Positions 25,695-33,386 of a DNA stretch of 64,000 bases are shown here, piece by piece. The stretch covers positions 186,001 through 250,000 of the forward strand of contig NZ_CAKLPZ010000005.1 of the NCBI RefSeq assembly GCF_923081025.1, written 5' to 3'. The position numbers and the translations under genes were made by a program. Under the pieces are notes generated by a model. It searched no databases. It was not told the origin of the DNA and saw nothing but the letters and a program-made list of their open reading frames with translations. The first letter of the stretch is position 1, and each line of letters starts with the position of its first letter. Origin of the DNA: Neolewinella maritima (lineage in GTDB: Bacteria; Bacteroidota; Bacteroidia; Chitinophagales; Saprospiraceae).

Positions 25695-27689
25695 ATGACT
25701 GCCACGCCCGCACCGCTGTCCTACGCCGGCCATTCCCTGGATGCCGCCACCCTCCTTCGCCTGTACGAGCACCTCCTGCGCCCCCGCCTCATCGAAGAAA
25801 AGATGCTGAAGCAACTCCGGGGCGGGGTCATTTCCAAGTGGTTCTCCGGCATCGGACAGGAAGCCATCAGTGTAGGCTGTACCCTGGCCCTGGAGCCCGA
25901 CGAGTACATTTTCACCATGCACCGCAACCTGGGGGTATTCACCAGCCGGCAGGTGCCGCTGCTGCAGCTGTTCGCGCAGTGGCAGGGCAAGCCGGCGGGC
26001 TTCACCAAGGGGCGCGACCGCAGCTTTCACTTCGGTAGCGCGGCGCACCATATCGTAGGTATGATCAGTCACCTCGGCCCCCAACTGGCCCTGGCGGTAG
26101 GTACGGCCCTGGGCCATAAGCTACGCGGGGAGGCCAAGGTCAGTCTGGCCTTCACCGGAGACGGGGGCACCAGCGAGGGCGACTTCCACGAGGCCCTCAA
26201 CATCGCCGCCGTCTGGAAGCTGCCGGTCATCTTCGTGATCGAAAACAATGGCTACGGCCTGTCCACCCCGGTCAGTGAGCAGTACGCCTGCGATAGCCTG
26301 GCCGACCGCGCCGTAGGCTACGGCATGCGCGGACTGAGCATCGACGGCAACAACGTACTCGAGGTCTATGAGACCATCCGCCAACTGGCCGAAGAGCTGC
26401 GGCACGATCCCGCCCCCGTACTCGTCGAATGCCGCACCTTCCGCGTACGGGGCCACGAGGAGGCCAGCGGCGTGAAGTACGTACCCGACGAGCTCATCGA
26501 ACGCTGGCAGGCACGCGATCCGCTGGACACCTTCAGCGACTACCTGCGCGACCGCGAGCTGCTCACCGAAGAGCACACGGCTACACTCACCGCCAGCATT
26601 AAGGCCGAGATCGAAACCGCCCTGGCCGCGGCGGCGGAGCTACCCAATGTGCAGCCAGCCGTAGCGGAGGAGTTGGAGGATCTCTTTGCACCCGCGATCG
26701 CGCCCGCGCCTACTCCCGCTGCTGCCTCCCGCGAACTGCGCTTCATCGATGCGATCAGCGACGGACTGCGGGAGGGCATGCGCGCCTACCCCGAACTGGT
26801 GCTGATGGGCCAGGACATCGCCGATTACGGCGGGGTATTCAAGATCACGGACGGCTTTTTGGAGGACTTCGGGGCCGGGCGGGTCCGCAATACTCCCCTT
26901 TGCGAGAGCGGGGTGATCGGCGCGGCCCTGGGCTACGCGATCGGCGGGGGCAAGGCGATGGTGGAAATGCAGTTTGGCGATTTCGTGACCTGCGGCTTCA
27001 ACCAGATCGTCAATAACCTGGCCAAGCTGCACTACCGCTGGGGACAGGCGGCCGACGTGACGATCCGTCTGCCCGTGGGCGGCGGCGTAGGGGCCGGGCC
27101 CTTCCACAGTCAGACGATGGAAAGCTGGTTCACCGCCGTGCCGGGACTGAAGATCGTCTACCCCAGCACCCCGGAAGACGCCAAGACCCTGCTGCTGGCG
27201 GCCCTGCATGATCCGAACCCGGTGCTGTACTTCGAGCATAAGGCGTTGTACCGCTCCCTGTCCGGTGAGGTGCCGGAGGGGCTAGTGATCGCCGAGCTGG
27301 GCAGGGCGCGGATCGTACGTCCGGGTGCTGCCCTGAGCGTGATCACCTACGGCGCGGGCGTACACTGGGCCACCGCCGCCGCGGAATCTACCGGCGCGGA
27401 CCTGGAGATCGTGGACTTGCGCAGTCTGGCCCCGCTGGATTACGCCGCTATCCGTGCTACGGTAGCGAAGACCAGTCGTGTCATCGTACTTCACGAAGCT
27501 TCCCTGACCGGTGGGTTCGGCGGCGAGCTGGCCGCCTGGATCGGCGAGCACTGCTTCGAGCAGCTGGACGCCCCGGTACGGCGGGTAGCTAGCCTGAATA
27601 CGCCGGTGCCCTTTGCCGGTGGACTCGAGGACCAGTACCTCCCCAAAAGCCGGCTGATAGATGCCATCACTGAATTGCTGGCCTACTAG
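25695..27689 (+). CDS. 2-oxoacid dehydrogenase E1, alpha and beta subunits fused
   Basis: The 664-residue protein joins an E1-alpha part (about 1-340, thiamine-diphosphate motif GDGGTSEGDFHEALN at 155-169 ending in IENN) to an E1-beta part (about 350-664: RFIDAISDGLREGM, GQDIADYGGVFK, a VEMQFGDFVTCGFNQI region and the C-terminal transketolase-like domain). It decarboxylates a branched-chain or other 2-oxo acid and passes the acyl group to a lipoyl E2. No E2 or E3 adjoins; odhB at 38139 is a possible but unproven partner. Its TAG stop overlaps the first base pairs of a palindromic repeat array. Confidence 0.93.
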   Translation: MTATPAPLSYAGHSLDAATLLRLYEHLLRPRLIEEKMLKQLRGGVISKWFSGIGQEAISVGCTLALEPDEYIFTMHRNLGVFTSRQVPLLQLFAQWQGKPAGFTKGRDRSFHFGSAAHHIVGMISHLGPQLALAVGTALGHKLRGEAKVSLAFTGDGGTSEGDFHEALNIAAVWKLPVIFVIENNGYGLSTPVSEQYACDSLADRAVGYGMRGLSIDGNNVLEVYETIRQLAEELRHDPAPVLVECRTFRVRGHEEASGVKYVPDELIERWQARDPLDTFSDYLRDRELLTEEHTATLTASIKAEIETALAAAAELPNVQPAVAEELEDLFAPAIAPAPTPAAASRELRFIDAISDGLREGMRAYPELVLMGQDIADYGGVFKITDGFLEDFGAGRVRNTPLCESGVIGAALGYAIGGGKAMVEMQFGDFVTCGFNQIVNNLAKLHYRWGQAADVTIRLPVGGGVGAGPFHSQTMESWFTAVPGLKIVYPSTPEDAKTLLLAALHDPNPVLYFEHKALYRSLSGEVPEGLVIAELGRARIVRPGAALSVITYGAGVHWATAAAESTGADLEIVDLRSLAPLDYAAIRATVAKTSRVIVLHEASLTGGFGGELAAWIGEHCFEQLDAPVRRVASLNTPVPFAGGLEDQYLPKSRLIDAITELLAY

Positions 27690-28058
27690 GTCGAGCCGTT
27701 GTACGGCGAGTACAGGCAACGCCTCGACCTATCACCAGGAGCAAAGGTCGAGTGGCCTCCGGTCCGAGTCTCTGACGGGCGGTAGCTGTGTGTGTGCTCG
27801 GACCGGAGGCCCTCGACCTTAGTTTTCCCAGCATCGGCATACGCTCGGCGTGCAACGCCTCGACCTGAGCCTAGCTCAGAGTCGGTCATCCTCAAGGTCG
27901 AGCCGTTGCACGGCGAGCACAGGCGGGTAGCGGCATACACTCGGCGTACAACGCCTCGACCTGAGCCTAGCCCAGAGGCGGTCATCCTCAAGGTCGAGCC
28001 GTTGTACGGCGAGTACAGGCGGGTGGCAGCATACACTCGGCGTACAACGCCTCGACCT
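27688..28058. repeat. Array of large palindromic repeats bounded by AGGTCGAG/CTCGACCT
   Basis: Five units share the arms AGGTCGAG...CTCGACCT: 27688-27730 (short), 27744-27820 (a different core, 24-bp stem with one bulge), 27836-27866 (right arm only), 27895-27962 and 27991-28058 (68 bp each, about 24-bp stems with two mismatches). Units 4 and 5 are each preceded by a related 28-bp spacer (GAGCCTAG...CATCCTCA). The array fills the gap between two convergent genes and its outer arms contain both TAG stop codons. Confidence 0.85.
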
Positions 28059-28566
28059 AGGGGTGGAGCAGCTTTAGCGCTTCGGTGAGCAATTCGTGGG
28101 TGGGGCCCGGGAGGAGGGTACCATCTTCCGCGTACGTCAGATCCGCCCGGTAGAGCCCCGTTTCCGCTACTACGCGGGCGTTCAGCGCTTCGAGGGACCA
28201 GAGGAGGGACTGCCGCGCCCGCTCACCCCGTGGCGCGTGGGGGGTGAGGGTGAAGACGAGCGTCGGCTTCTCGTGGAACTCGCCAGAGCTAGTCAGCCAT
28301 TCGAGGGCATTCTTCAGTACGGCGGGCATATTGTGCAGGTAGGCGGGCGTGGAGATGATGACGGCCGAGGCATCTGCCACGGCCGCGCGGAAAGACAGCA
28401 CGGAGGCCGGCCACGGCGCACGGTCGCGAGCGGGCTGGAAGACGGGCAGGTCGGCGGGGTTCGGGGCGGGCTGCACGGTATGCTCCGTCAGTGCAGCGAG
28501 TGCGGCGAGGAAGCGGGAGTTGGCACTGTCGGGGGCGGGGGAGCCGGAGAGGGTCAGGTAACGCAT
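28057..28566 (-). CDS. NADPH-dependent FMN reductase-like flavoprotein
   Basis: The 169-residue protein fits the flavodoxin-like NADPH-dependent FMN reductase family: LSGSPAPDSANSRF near the N-terminus binds the FMN phosphate, and AVIISTPAYLHNMPAVLKNALEWL is the characteristic flavin-contact segment. It would reduce FMN, quinones or chromate-like acceptors in the cytoplasm. ATG 28566 starts directly before the first strand. It is divergent from the DUF5606 gene, and its stop codon lies inside the palindromic array. Confidence 0.87.
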   Translation of the reverse strand: MRYLTLSGSPAPDSANSRFLAALAALTEHTVQPAPNPADLPVFQPARDRAPWPASVLSFRAAVADASAVIISTPAYLHNMPAVLKNALEWLTSSGEFHEKPTLVFTLTPHAPRGERARQSLLWSLEALNARVVAETGLYRADLTYAEDGTLLPGPTHELLTEALKLLHP

Positions 28567-28618
28567 GCCACAAGCTAGCGCGCACCGCACTACCTTCGCC
28601 CCACTAACCATACGCACC

Positions 28619-29029
28619 ATGAAATTCTCGGACCTCATCGCCGTCAGCAGCCTGCCCGGACTCTATACCGTCGTCACCGAACGCAAGGGCGGCCTCATCG
28701 TAGAAGCCCTCGATACCAAGAAGCGCCGCTTCGCCCCGGCCCGTAAGCACCAGTTCGCCCCCCTGGAAAGCATGGCCGTATACACCGAGGACGGAGACGC
28801 CGAAGGGCTCCGCAAGGTCTTCGAGCGCATGCAGGAGCAGCACGAGGATAATCCCGCGCCCGCCCCCAATGCCCCCAGTGCCGATCTTTTTGAATACCTC
28901 GAAGACGTACTACCTACCTACGATAAGGACCGCGTCCACGCCAGTGACATCAAGCGCCTGCTCAAGTGGTACCACTTTATGCTGGACCAGGACCTGTTCG
29001 CTCAGCTGAATGATGGGGAGGAGGAATAG
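28619..29029 (+). CDS. DUF5606 family protein
   Basis: The 136-residue protein begins MKFSDLIAVSSLPGLY and ends with a helical HASDIKRLLKWYHFMLDQDLF segment, the arrangement of DUF5606 proteins, which are almost restricted to Bacteroidota and have no known function. It is soluble, with a Pro/Ala-rich hinge near residues 80-95. A TACCTTCG box lies 20 nt before the ATG. Confidence 0.82.
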   Translation: MKFSDLIAVSSLPGLYTVVTERKGGLIVEALDTKKRRFAPARKHQFAPLESMAVYTEDGDAEGLRKVFERMQEQHEDNPAPAPNAPSADLFEYLEDVLPTYDKDRVHASDIKRLLKWYHFMLDQDLFAQLNDGEEE

Positions 29030-29115
29030 TTAAACACGGATTTCACGGATTAAACGCGGATCGTTTTTTATCCCGCGACGAATCTGTGCCTCAATCTGAG
29101 TGATCTGTGTTTAAC
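29029..29115. repeat. Intergenic inverted repeat of the CACGGATTAAACGCGGATC type
   Basis: GTTAAACACGGAT (29029-29041) pairs with ATCTGTGTTTAAC (29103-29115) with one mismatch, enclosing TCACGGATTAAACGCGGATC. Similar sequence occurs at 10643-10690. It separates two convergent genes and overlaps the stop of the DUF5606 gene by one base. Confidence 0.6.
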
Positions 29116-29853
29116 TCAGTCAAAGCGAGCCAAGCCGTACCCCTCCACTACCCGTACAATCTCTGCTGCGGTAGCGCCCCGATAGCCTAGCTCTTCTAGT
29201 CCTAGGGCCCAGCGGCGGTAATCCCGCGCATCGAACTGCTGTAGCCGGGTGTAGGACCCGGAGGTCAGGTAGGTACTGAAGTCCCGGAAGCTGGCCCAGG
29301 CCGATTCATACTGCCGCTGGCAACTGCCGGCTACCTGCCCCGTCTGTCCCGACCAGCCGCGGTCGCAGGTCAGCGCGAAGTAGTTATTGAGCTGCTGACT
29401 GGTCGGTGCCTGCCCCGCCTCGCTATTTAGTAGTCCCAGGGCAAGGATCACGCTGGCCGGAATGCCAAACTTGTCCTGTTCCGCCTGCGCCACGTGGCCG
29501 AAGCGCTCGACAAAGCCCCGTATACGCACGTCTCCCTGTAAAGCAAGCAGGTCGACCCGGTCTGCCGCATCGCCTCCGGCGCCGAAGAAATTGAAGCGGG
29601 AGAAGAAGCCACCCGCCCGGGCTACCATGGACGGACCGTCTTCCGACAGCAGCAGCGGCGGCTCCTCCCCGGCTACCGGATCGGTGGGCTGCAGCGGTAC
29701 GGTGGCGGGGGTGCCGTTGAGGTCCGGATGGCCGAGTTTTACGTTGAAGTTGACCTGCTTCTGCGACAGCAGCATCAGCGCTCCTACAATCAGTCCAATA
29801 CGCAGCCAGTGCCGGCCGACGAAGGCCGTCAGGCGAGTTAATTCACGTTTCAT
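29116..29853 (-). CDS. Membrane-anchored glucosaminidase-type murein hydrolase
   Basis: The 245-residue protein has one N-terminal membrane segment (about 15-33), a periplasmic linker and a glucosaminidase-like domain (about 100-245): FGHVAQAEQDKFGIPASVILALGLLNSEAG carries the probable catalytic Glu, followed by NNYFALTCDRGW and SFRDFSTYL. It would cleave peptidoglycan or related glycans. ATG 29853 and one three codons earlier are both possible. A palindrome at 29905-29929 lies upstream and could be its operator. Confidence 0.82.
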   Translation of the reverse strand: MKRELTRLTAFVGRHWLRIGLIVGALMLLSQKQVNFNVKLGHPDLNGTPATVPLQPTDPVAGEEPPLLLSEDGPSMVARAGGFFSRFNFFGAGGDAADRVDLLALQGDVRIRGFVERFGHVAQAEQDKFGIPASVILALGLLNSEAGQAPTSQQLNNYFALTCDRGWSGQTGQVAGSCQRQYESAWASFRDFSTYLTSGSYTRLQQFDARDYRRWALGLEELGYRGATAAEIVRVVEGYGLARFD

Positions 29854-29904
29854 TTTTTGCAACCTTTATCTACAATACGATGTGACAAAGCTACACCATT
29901 CCAA

Positions 29905-29929
29905 CTAATCAAACAAATTGTTTGATTAG
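29905..29929 (+). terminator. 12-bp palindrome followed by seven T residues
   Basis: CTAATCAAACAA and TTGTTTGATTAG form a near-continuous dyad, and TTTTTTT follows on the plus strand. It overlaps the stop of the minus-strand gene at 29926 and lies upstream of the glucosaminidase gene. No plus-strand gene ends nearby, so an operator for the minus-strand genes is an alternative reading. Confidence 0.5.
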
Positions 29930-30723
29930 TTTTTTTCGGCAAACTCGGTCAGTCGCAGACCTAGGGTGCTAGGCTCGGCGCTCAGGTAACCGCCGGGGCC
30001 AACGCGTATGCGACGTTCCGCAGCCAGGGTTTCCGGCAGACCGTCGAGGGGTGTGACGGCGAGCTGTCCGGGCTGCCAGATCCAGTTGCCGGTACTGCCG
30101 GTGCCGAGTAGTCGGGGAGCGTTCCAGGAGACGGATTCGGCGTCGGGTAGCTCGATCCAGCGGCGAAACTGTCCGTAGTTGGTGAATACCGCCAGGCGGC
30201 CCACATCGGGGAAGTAGAGCATGACCGTATTGCGGTCTACGAACAGGGCGGTCGGCTCTCCCGGCTCGTCGAGCTGCAGGCGGAGGTTATTGGTTTGCTG
30301 GTCTACCTGCCCGCGGTCGTCGAGGCGCAGCAGGCGGTAGGCCCAGTTGTCGAACACCCAGATGCCATTGTCGTAGCTGCGTGCGATCACCCCGGGTTGT
30401 TCGATGGCGGGGTTGCCGAACAGGTCCAGGCGGTCTAGTTCGCTCAGCGTGCGGTCCAGTACTACCACCGTGCCGTAGTCGCGGTAGTACACCAGGATCT
30501 GGAAGGGGTTGGTCACGTCCACGTAGTCGGGCGAGCCGAGGCTGCTGTCGTACCAGCTGTAGGTGTTGGCACCGAGGGGGTTAGCGGTTACCAGGCGGTC
30601 GTCGTCGAGCAGGAAGTAGGGCTTGCCGACGGGGTCGAGGAAGAAGTCGGCCACCCCCACCGACGACTGGGCCAGCGCGGGTATTGCCCACGCTACGCAC
30701 CACAGTATCATGACGAGCCGCAT
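29926..30723 (-). CDS. Secreted protein of unknown function, propeller-like
   Basis: The 265-residue protein has a signal peptide (to about residue 19, ending IPALAQ) and many short strand segments with repeated Asp/Arg-Leu turns (LSELDRLDLFG, AYRLLRLDDRGQ, RLAVFTNYGQFRRWIEL), as in small beta-propeller or scaffold proteins. I recognise no catalytic motif. It is divergent from the PorT-like gene, and their likely starts overlap by 14 bp. Confidence 0.72.
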   Translation of the reverse strand: MRLVMILWCVAWAIPALAQSSVGVADFFLDPVGKPYFLLDDDRLVTANPLGANTYSWYDSSLGSPDYVDVTNPFQILVYYRDYGTVVVLDRTLSELDRLDLFGNPAIEQPGVIARSYDNGIWVFDNWAYRLLRLDDRGQVDQQTNNLRLQLDEPGEPTALFVDRNTVMLYFPDVGRLAVFTNYGQFRRWIELPDAESVSWNAPRLLGTGSTGNWIWQPGQLAVTPLDGLPETLAAERRIRVGPGGYLSAEPSTLGLRLTEFAEKN

Positions 30724-31462
30724 CCTCACAATACCTTTAACGCATAAAGCCCGCACTTTTATCGCCTCCCCCCCACTTTCTCCGCACCCGCGCACGCGCC
30801 CGCTTCTTTTTCTGCTGTTCGTACTGGCTATGGCGGGGCCGCAGGTGCTGTGTTCGCAGACGGATAGCAGTGCCGTAGTCTCCCGCCTGCAGGTGGGTGT
30901 GACCGGAGGCTATATGCTGCACGAAGTAGACTTCACCCCCAGCGTGAACGTGCAGACCCTGCCCGGCCGCAGCTACGGACTGGCCCTGCGCTACTTCGAC
31001 AAACAGCTCGTGGGTTTCCAGGCGGAAGTGAACTACGTGGAGGCCGGCTGGGAGGAAACCTACGGGGGAGAATCCACCCGCTACGAACGACGGACCCGCT
31101 ACGCCGAGCTGCAGCTCCTGACGCAGTTCAGTATCGGGCGCGGGCTGGTGCAGCCATTGATCCAGCTGGGTCCTTATGTATCGGTACCGCTGTCGGAGGA
31201 AGAGCTACTCCCCGCTGACTTCAACACCGGCACCAATACCGAGCCGGACAACAGCTACCGCGGCCGCCCCCTGCCCGGCCGCATCAACTACGGGCTGCGG
31301 GCCGGGGTGGGACTGAACGTGGAGCTGGGTCCCGTAACCCTACAGGTGGACGGTCGCTACCTACAGGGGTTCAGTAACCTGATCAAGCCCGGGGAGAGTC
31401 AGGCATCCACCAGCATCCGGCAGGGGTACGGGGGGCAGGCGGCGCTGTTTTTCGCCTTGTGA
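30710..31462 (+). CDS. PorT-like outer-membrane barrel protein
   Basis: The 250-residue frame has a hydrophobic segment PLLFLLFVLAMAGPQVLCSQ acting as a signal peptide, then an eight-strand-like barrel with LQVGVTGGYMLHEVDF, LALRYFDKQLVGFQAEVNYVEAGW and a terminal strand GQAALFFAL. This is the outer-membrane-protein beta-barrel (PorT-type) pattern of Bacteroidota. The only ATG (30710) leaves an unusually long n-region of about 34 residues, so the true start may be a non-ATG codon nearer the signal. Role unknown. Confidence 0.72.
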   Translation: MTSRILTIPLTHKARTFIASPPLSPHPRTRPLLFLLFVLAMAGPQVLCSQTDSSAVVSRLQVGVTGGYMLHEVDFTPSVNVQTLPGRSYGLALRYFDKQLVGFQAEVNYVEAGWEETYGGESTRYERRTRYAELQLLTQFSIGRGLVQPLIQLGPYVSVPLSEEELLPADFNTGTNTEPDNSYRGRPLPGRINYGLRAGVGLNVELGPVTLQVDGRYLQGFSNLIKPGESQASTSIRQGYGGQAALFFAL

Positions 31463-31525
31463 GCGGGGCAGCGAACTAGCACGGCCTTAGCTACCTTATA
31501 CCTCCACAATCCAAATCCGACGCAC

Positions 31526-31861
31526 GTGCCGATCATCAACGATAACCCCTACGAAAGCCTCTCCTTCGCCATCGAAGACCTGAAAAGCAAGGGCTACGAT
31601 AAAGACTTCAACCAGAAGGAAGAGTACCTGGAGTGCAAGCAGAATAAGAACAACTACAAGCCGGAGGACTTCACCATCACCCACGCCTACCGCTTCGAGG
31701 GGATGAGCAGCGCGGGCGACAACTCGGTACTCTATGGCATCGAGGCCGCTGACGGCACCAAAGGCCTGCTGGTAGACGCCTACGGGGTATACGCCGACAG
31801 CCTCTCCACGGAGATGATCGAGAAGTTTCGCGTTGAATACGAGGACCCGGACGAGGTGTAA
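31526..31861 (+). CDS. Conserved small protein, misnamed PRPP synthetase in relatives
   Basis: The 111-residue protein has DLKSKGYDKDFNQKEEYLEC, a following DFTITHAYRFEGMSSAGDNS and LLVDAYGVYADSLS, the pattern of a small conserved Bacteroidota family that databases often label phosphoribosylpyrophosphate synthetase although it is far too short for that enzyme. Start is GTG at 31526. Function is unknown. The photolyase gene follows after 95 nt of repeat-containing DNA. Confidence 0.75.
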   Translation: MPIINDNPYESLSFAIEDLKSKGYDKDFNQKEEYLECKQNKNNYKPEDFTITHAYRFEGMSSAGDNSVLYGIEAADGTKGLLVDAYGVYADSLSTEMIEKFRVEYEDPDEV

Positions 31862-31883
31862 CTAGTATGGTGGTACTGTAGTC

Positions 31884-31930
31884 CTGTAGTTCTGTAGTGC
31901 ACCATTAGTGATACCGGTACAGAACTACAG
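31884..31930. repeat. 13-bp perfect inverted repeat of the GTAGTTCTGTAG family
   Basis: CTGTAGTTCTGTA (31884-31896) pairs exactly with TACAGAACTACAG (31918-31930); further degenerate CTGTAGT and ACTACAGCAC copies extend to 31950. The same motif is found at 14525-14559. Confidence 0.6.
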
Positions 31931-31956
31931 CACTACCCCACTACAGCACTATCCCC

Positions 31957-33306
31957 ATGACGATCTTCTGGCACCGCCGTGACCTCCGCTTCAGCGACAA
32001 TGCCGGCCTCTACCGCGCGCTCAAGACCGGCGACCCCGTCCTGCCCATCTTCATCTTCGACCGCAACATCCTGGATAAGCTGCCGAGCAAGACGGACGTG
32101 CGGGTAGAATTTATCCAGCGCAGCGTGGTCGAACTGGCCGAGGCCTACCGGGCACATGGCAGTGATCTGCGGGCGTACTACGGGCACCCCGTCGAGATCC
32201 TACGGGAGCTACGGGATGCACACCAGCCTACGGCCGTATACACCAACCGTGACTACGAGCCCTACGCCATCGCCCGCGACCTGGCCGTGAAGGAGCTGCT
32301 CGATGAGCACGATATCCCCTTCTATCACTTCAAGGACCACGTGATCTTCGAATCCGACGAGGTGCAGAAGCAGGCCGGCGGCCCCTATACCGTCTATACC
32401 CCCTACATGAAGCGCTGGCGCAAGCAACTCGCTACGCGCATGAGTACGTATGAGGGAGAGGACATCAGCTACTACCTCAAGCCCTACCCCACCGAGAAGT
32501 ACGCCGGCAATCTGCTGCCCGGCAAAGCGCCCAGTCCGGTGCCTACGCTGGAGGAGATGGGCTTTACTCCTACCGAGATAGAGATTCCGCCCAAGGAAGC
32601 CTCTGACGAAACACTGAAGCACTACCACAGCACCCGTGACTACCCCGCTACGACGGACGGTACCAGCCGCATCAGCCACCACCTGCGGCACGGTACGGTG
32701 AGCATACGGGCCAAGATGCTGCGGGCCATGCAGCTCGAGGACGATACCTTCTTCCGGGAGCTGATCTGGCGGGATTTCTACTCCAACGTCCTACAGGCCT
32801 TTCCCCGGGTGGTGGACGAGAGCTACCGCCGGGAGTACGATACCATCCCCTGGGTCAACGATGAGGAACAGTTCCAGGCCTGGTGCGAGGGCCGGACGGG
32901 TGTACCCCTGGTGGATGCCGGCATGCGGCAGCTCAACACCATCGGCTGGATGCACAACCGCGTGCGCATGATCACGGCCAGCTACCTGGTCAAGCACCTG
33001 CTCATCGACTGGCGCTGGGGGGAGGGCTACTTCGCCGATAAGCTGCTCGACTACGAGCTGGCCAGCAACAACGGCGGCTGGCAGTGGGCGGCCGGCAGCG
33101 GCGCGGATGCCCAGCCGTACTTCCGCATCTTCAATCACCACAGCCAGCAGGTGAAGTTTGATAAGGATTACGCCTACGTCAAGGAGTGGGTACCCGAGTA
33201 CGATACGGACGACTACCCCAGCGAGCCGCTTGTGGAGCACAAGTTTGGCCGGGACCGGGCACTGCGGGTGTATAAAAAAGCACTCACCGAGGCACGAGAA
33301 AGTTAG
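31957..33306 (+). CDS. phrB: Deoxyribodipyrimidine photolyase/cryptochrome
   Basis: The 449-residue flavoprotein has an N-terminal antenna-binding alpha/beta domain (FWHRRDLRFSDN) and a C-terminal FAD domain with TSRISHHLRHGTVSIR, WRDFYSNVL, AGMRQLNTIGWMHNRVRMI, WRWGEGYFADKLLDYE and NNGGWQWAAGSGADAQPYFR. These are the FAD-binding and Trp-relay regions of class I photolyases, which repair UV-induced pyrimidine dimers using blue light. Length and motifs favour a CPD photolyase over a signalling cryptochrome. Confidence 0.93.
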   Translation: MTIFWHRRDLRFSDNAGLYRALKTGDPVLPIFIFDRNILDKLPSKTDVRVEFIQRSVVELAEAYRAHGSDLRAYYGHPVEILRELRDAHQPTAVYTNRDYEPYAIARDLAVKELLDEHDIPFYHFKDHVIFESDEVQKQAGGPYTVYTPYMKRWRKQLATRMSTYEGEDISYYLKPYPTEKYAGNLLPGKAPSPVPTLEEMGFTPTEIEIPPKEASDETLKHYHSTRDYPATTDGTSRISHHLRHGTVSIRAKMLRAMQLEDDTFFRELIWRDFYSNVLQAFPRVVDESYRREYDTIPWVNDEEQFQAWCEGRTGVPLVDAGMRQLNTIGWMHNRVRMITASYLVKHLLIDWRWGEGYFADKLLDYELASNNGGWQWAAGSGADAQPYFRIFNHHSQQVKFDKDYAYVKEWVPEYDTDDYPSEPLVEHKFGRDRALRVYKKALTEARES

Positions 33307-33359
33307 GCTTGTACGTAAATGGGGTGCGAATGGGGTGGCCGCGTGCAGCCCCGGCGAAC

Positions 33360-33367
33360 TAATTTTG
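33360..33367 (+). promoter_or_regulatory. Promoter -7 box TAATTTTG
   Basis: An exact TAnnTTTG match ends 19 nt before the ATG of the outer-membrane protein gene at 33387, consistent with a short leader. Confidence 0.45.
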
Positions 33368-33386
33368 CGCTTTAACTACCCAGCTA

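Noticed and set aside
27688-28058. CRISPR array
   Set aside because: Repeats are long imperfect palindromes with related rather than unique spacers, irregular unit lengths and no cas genes.
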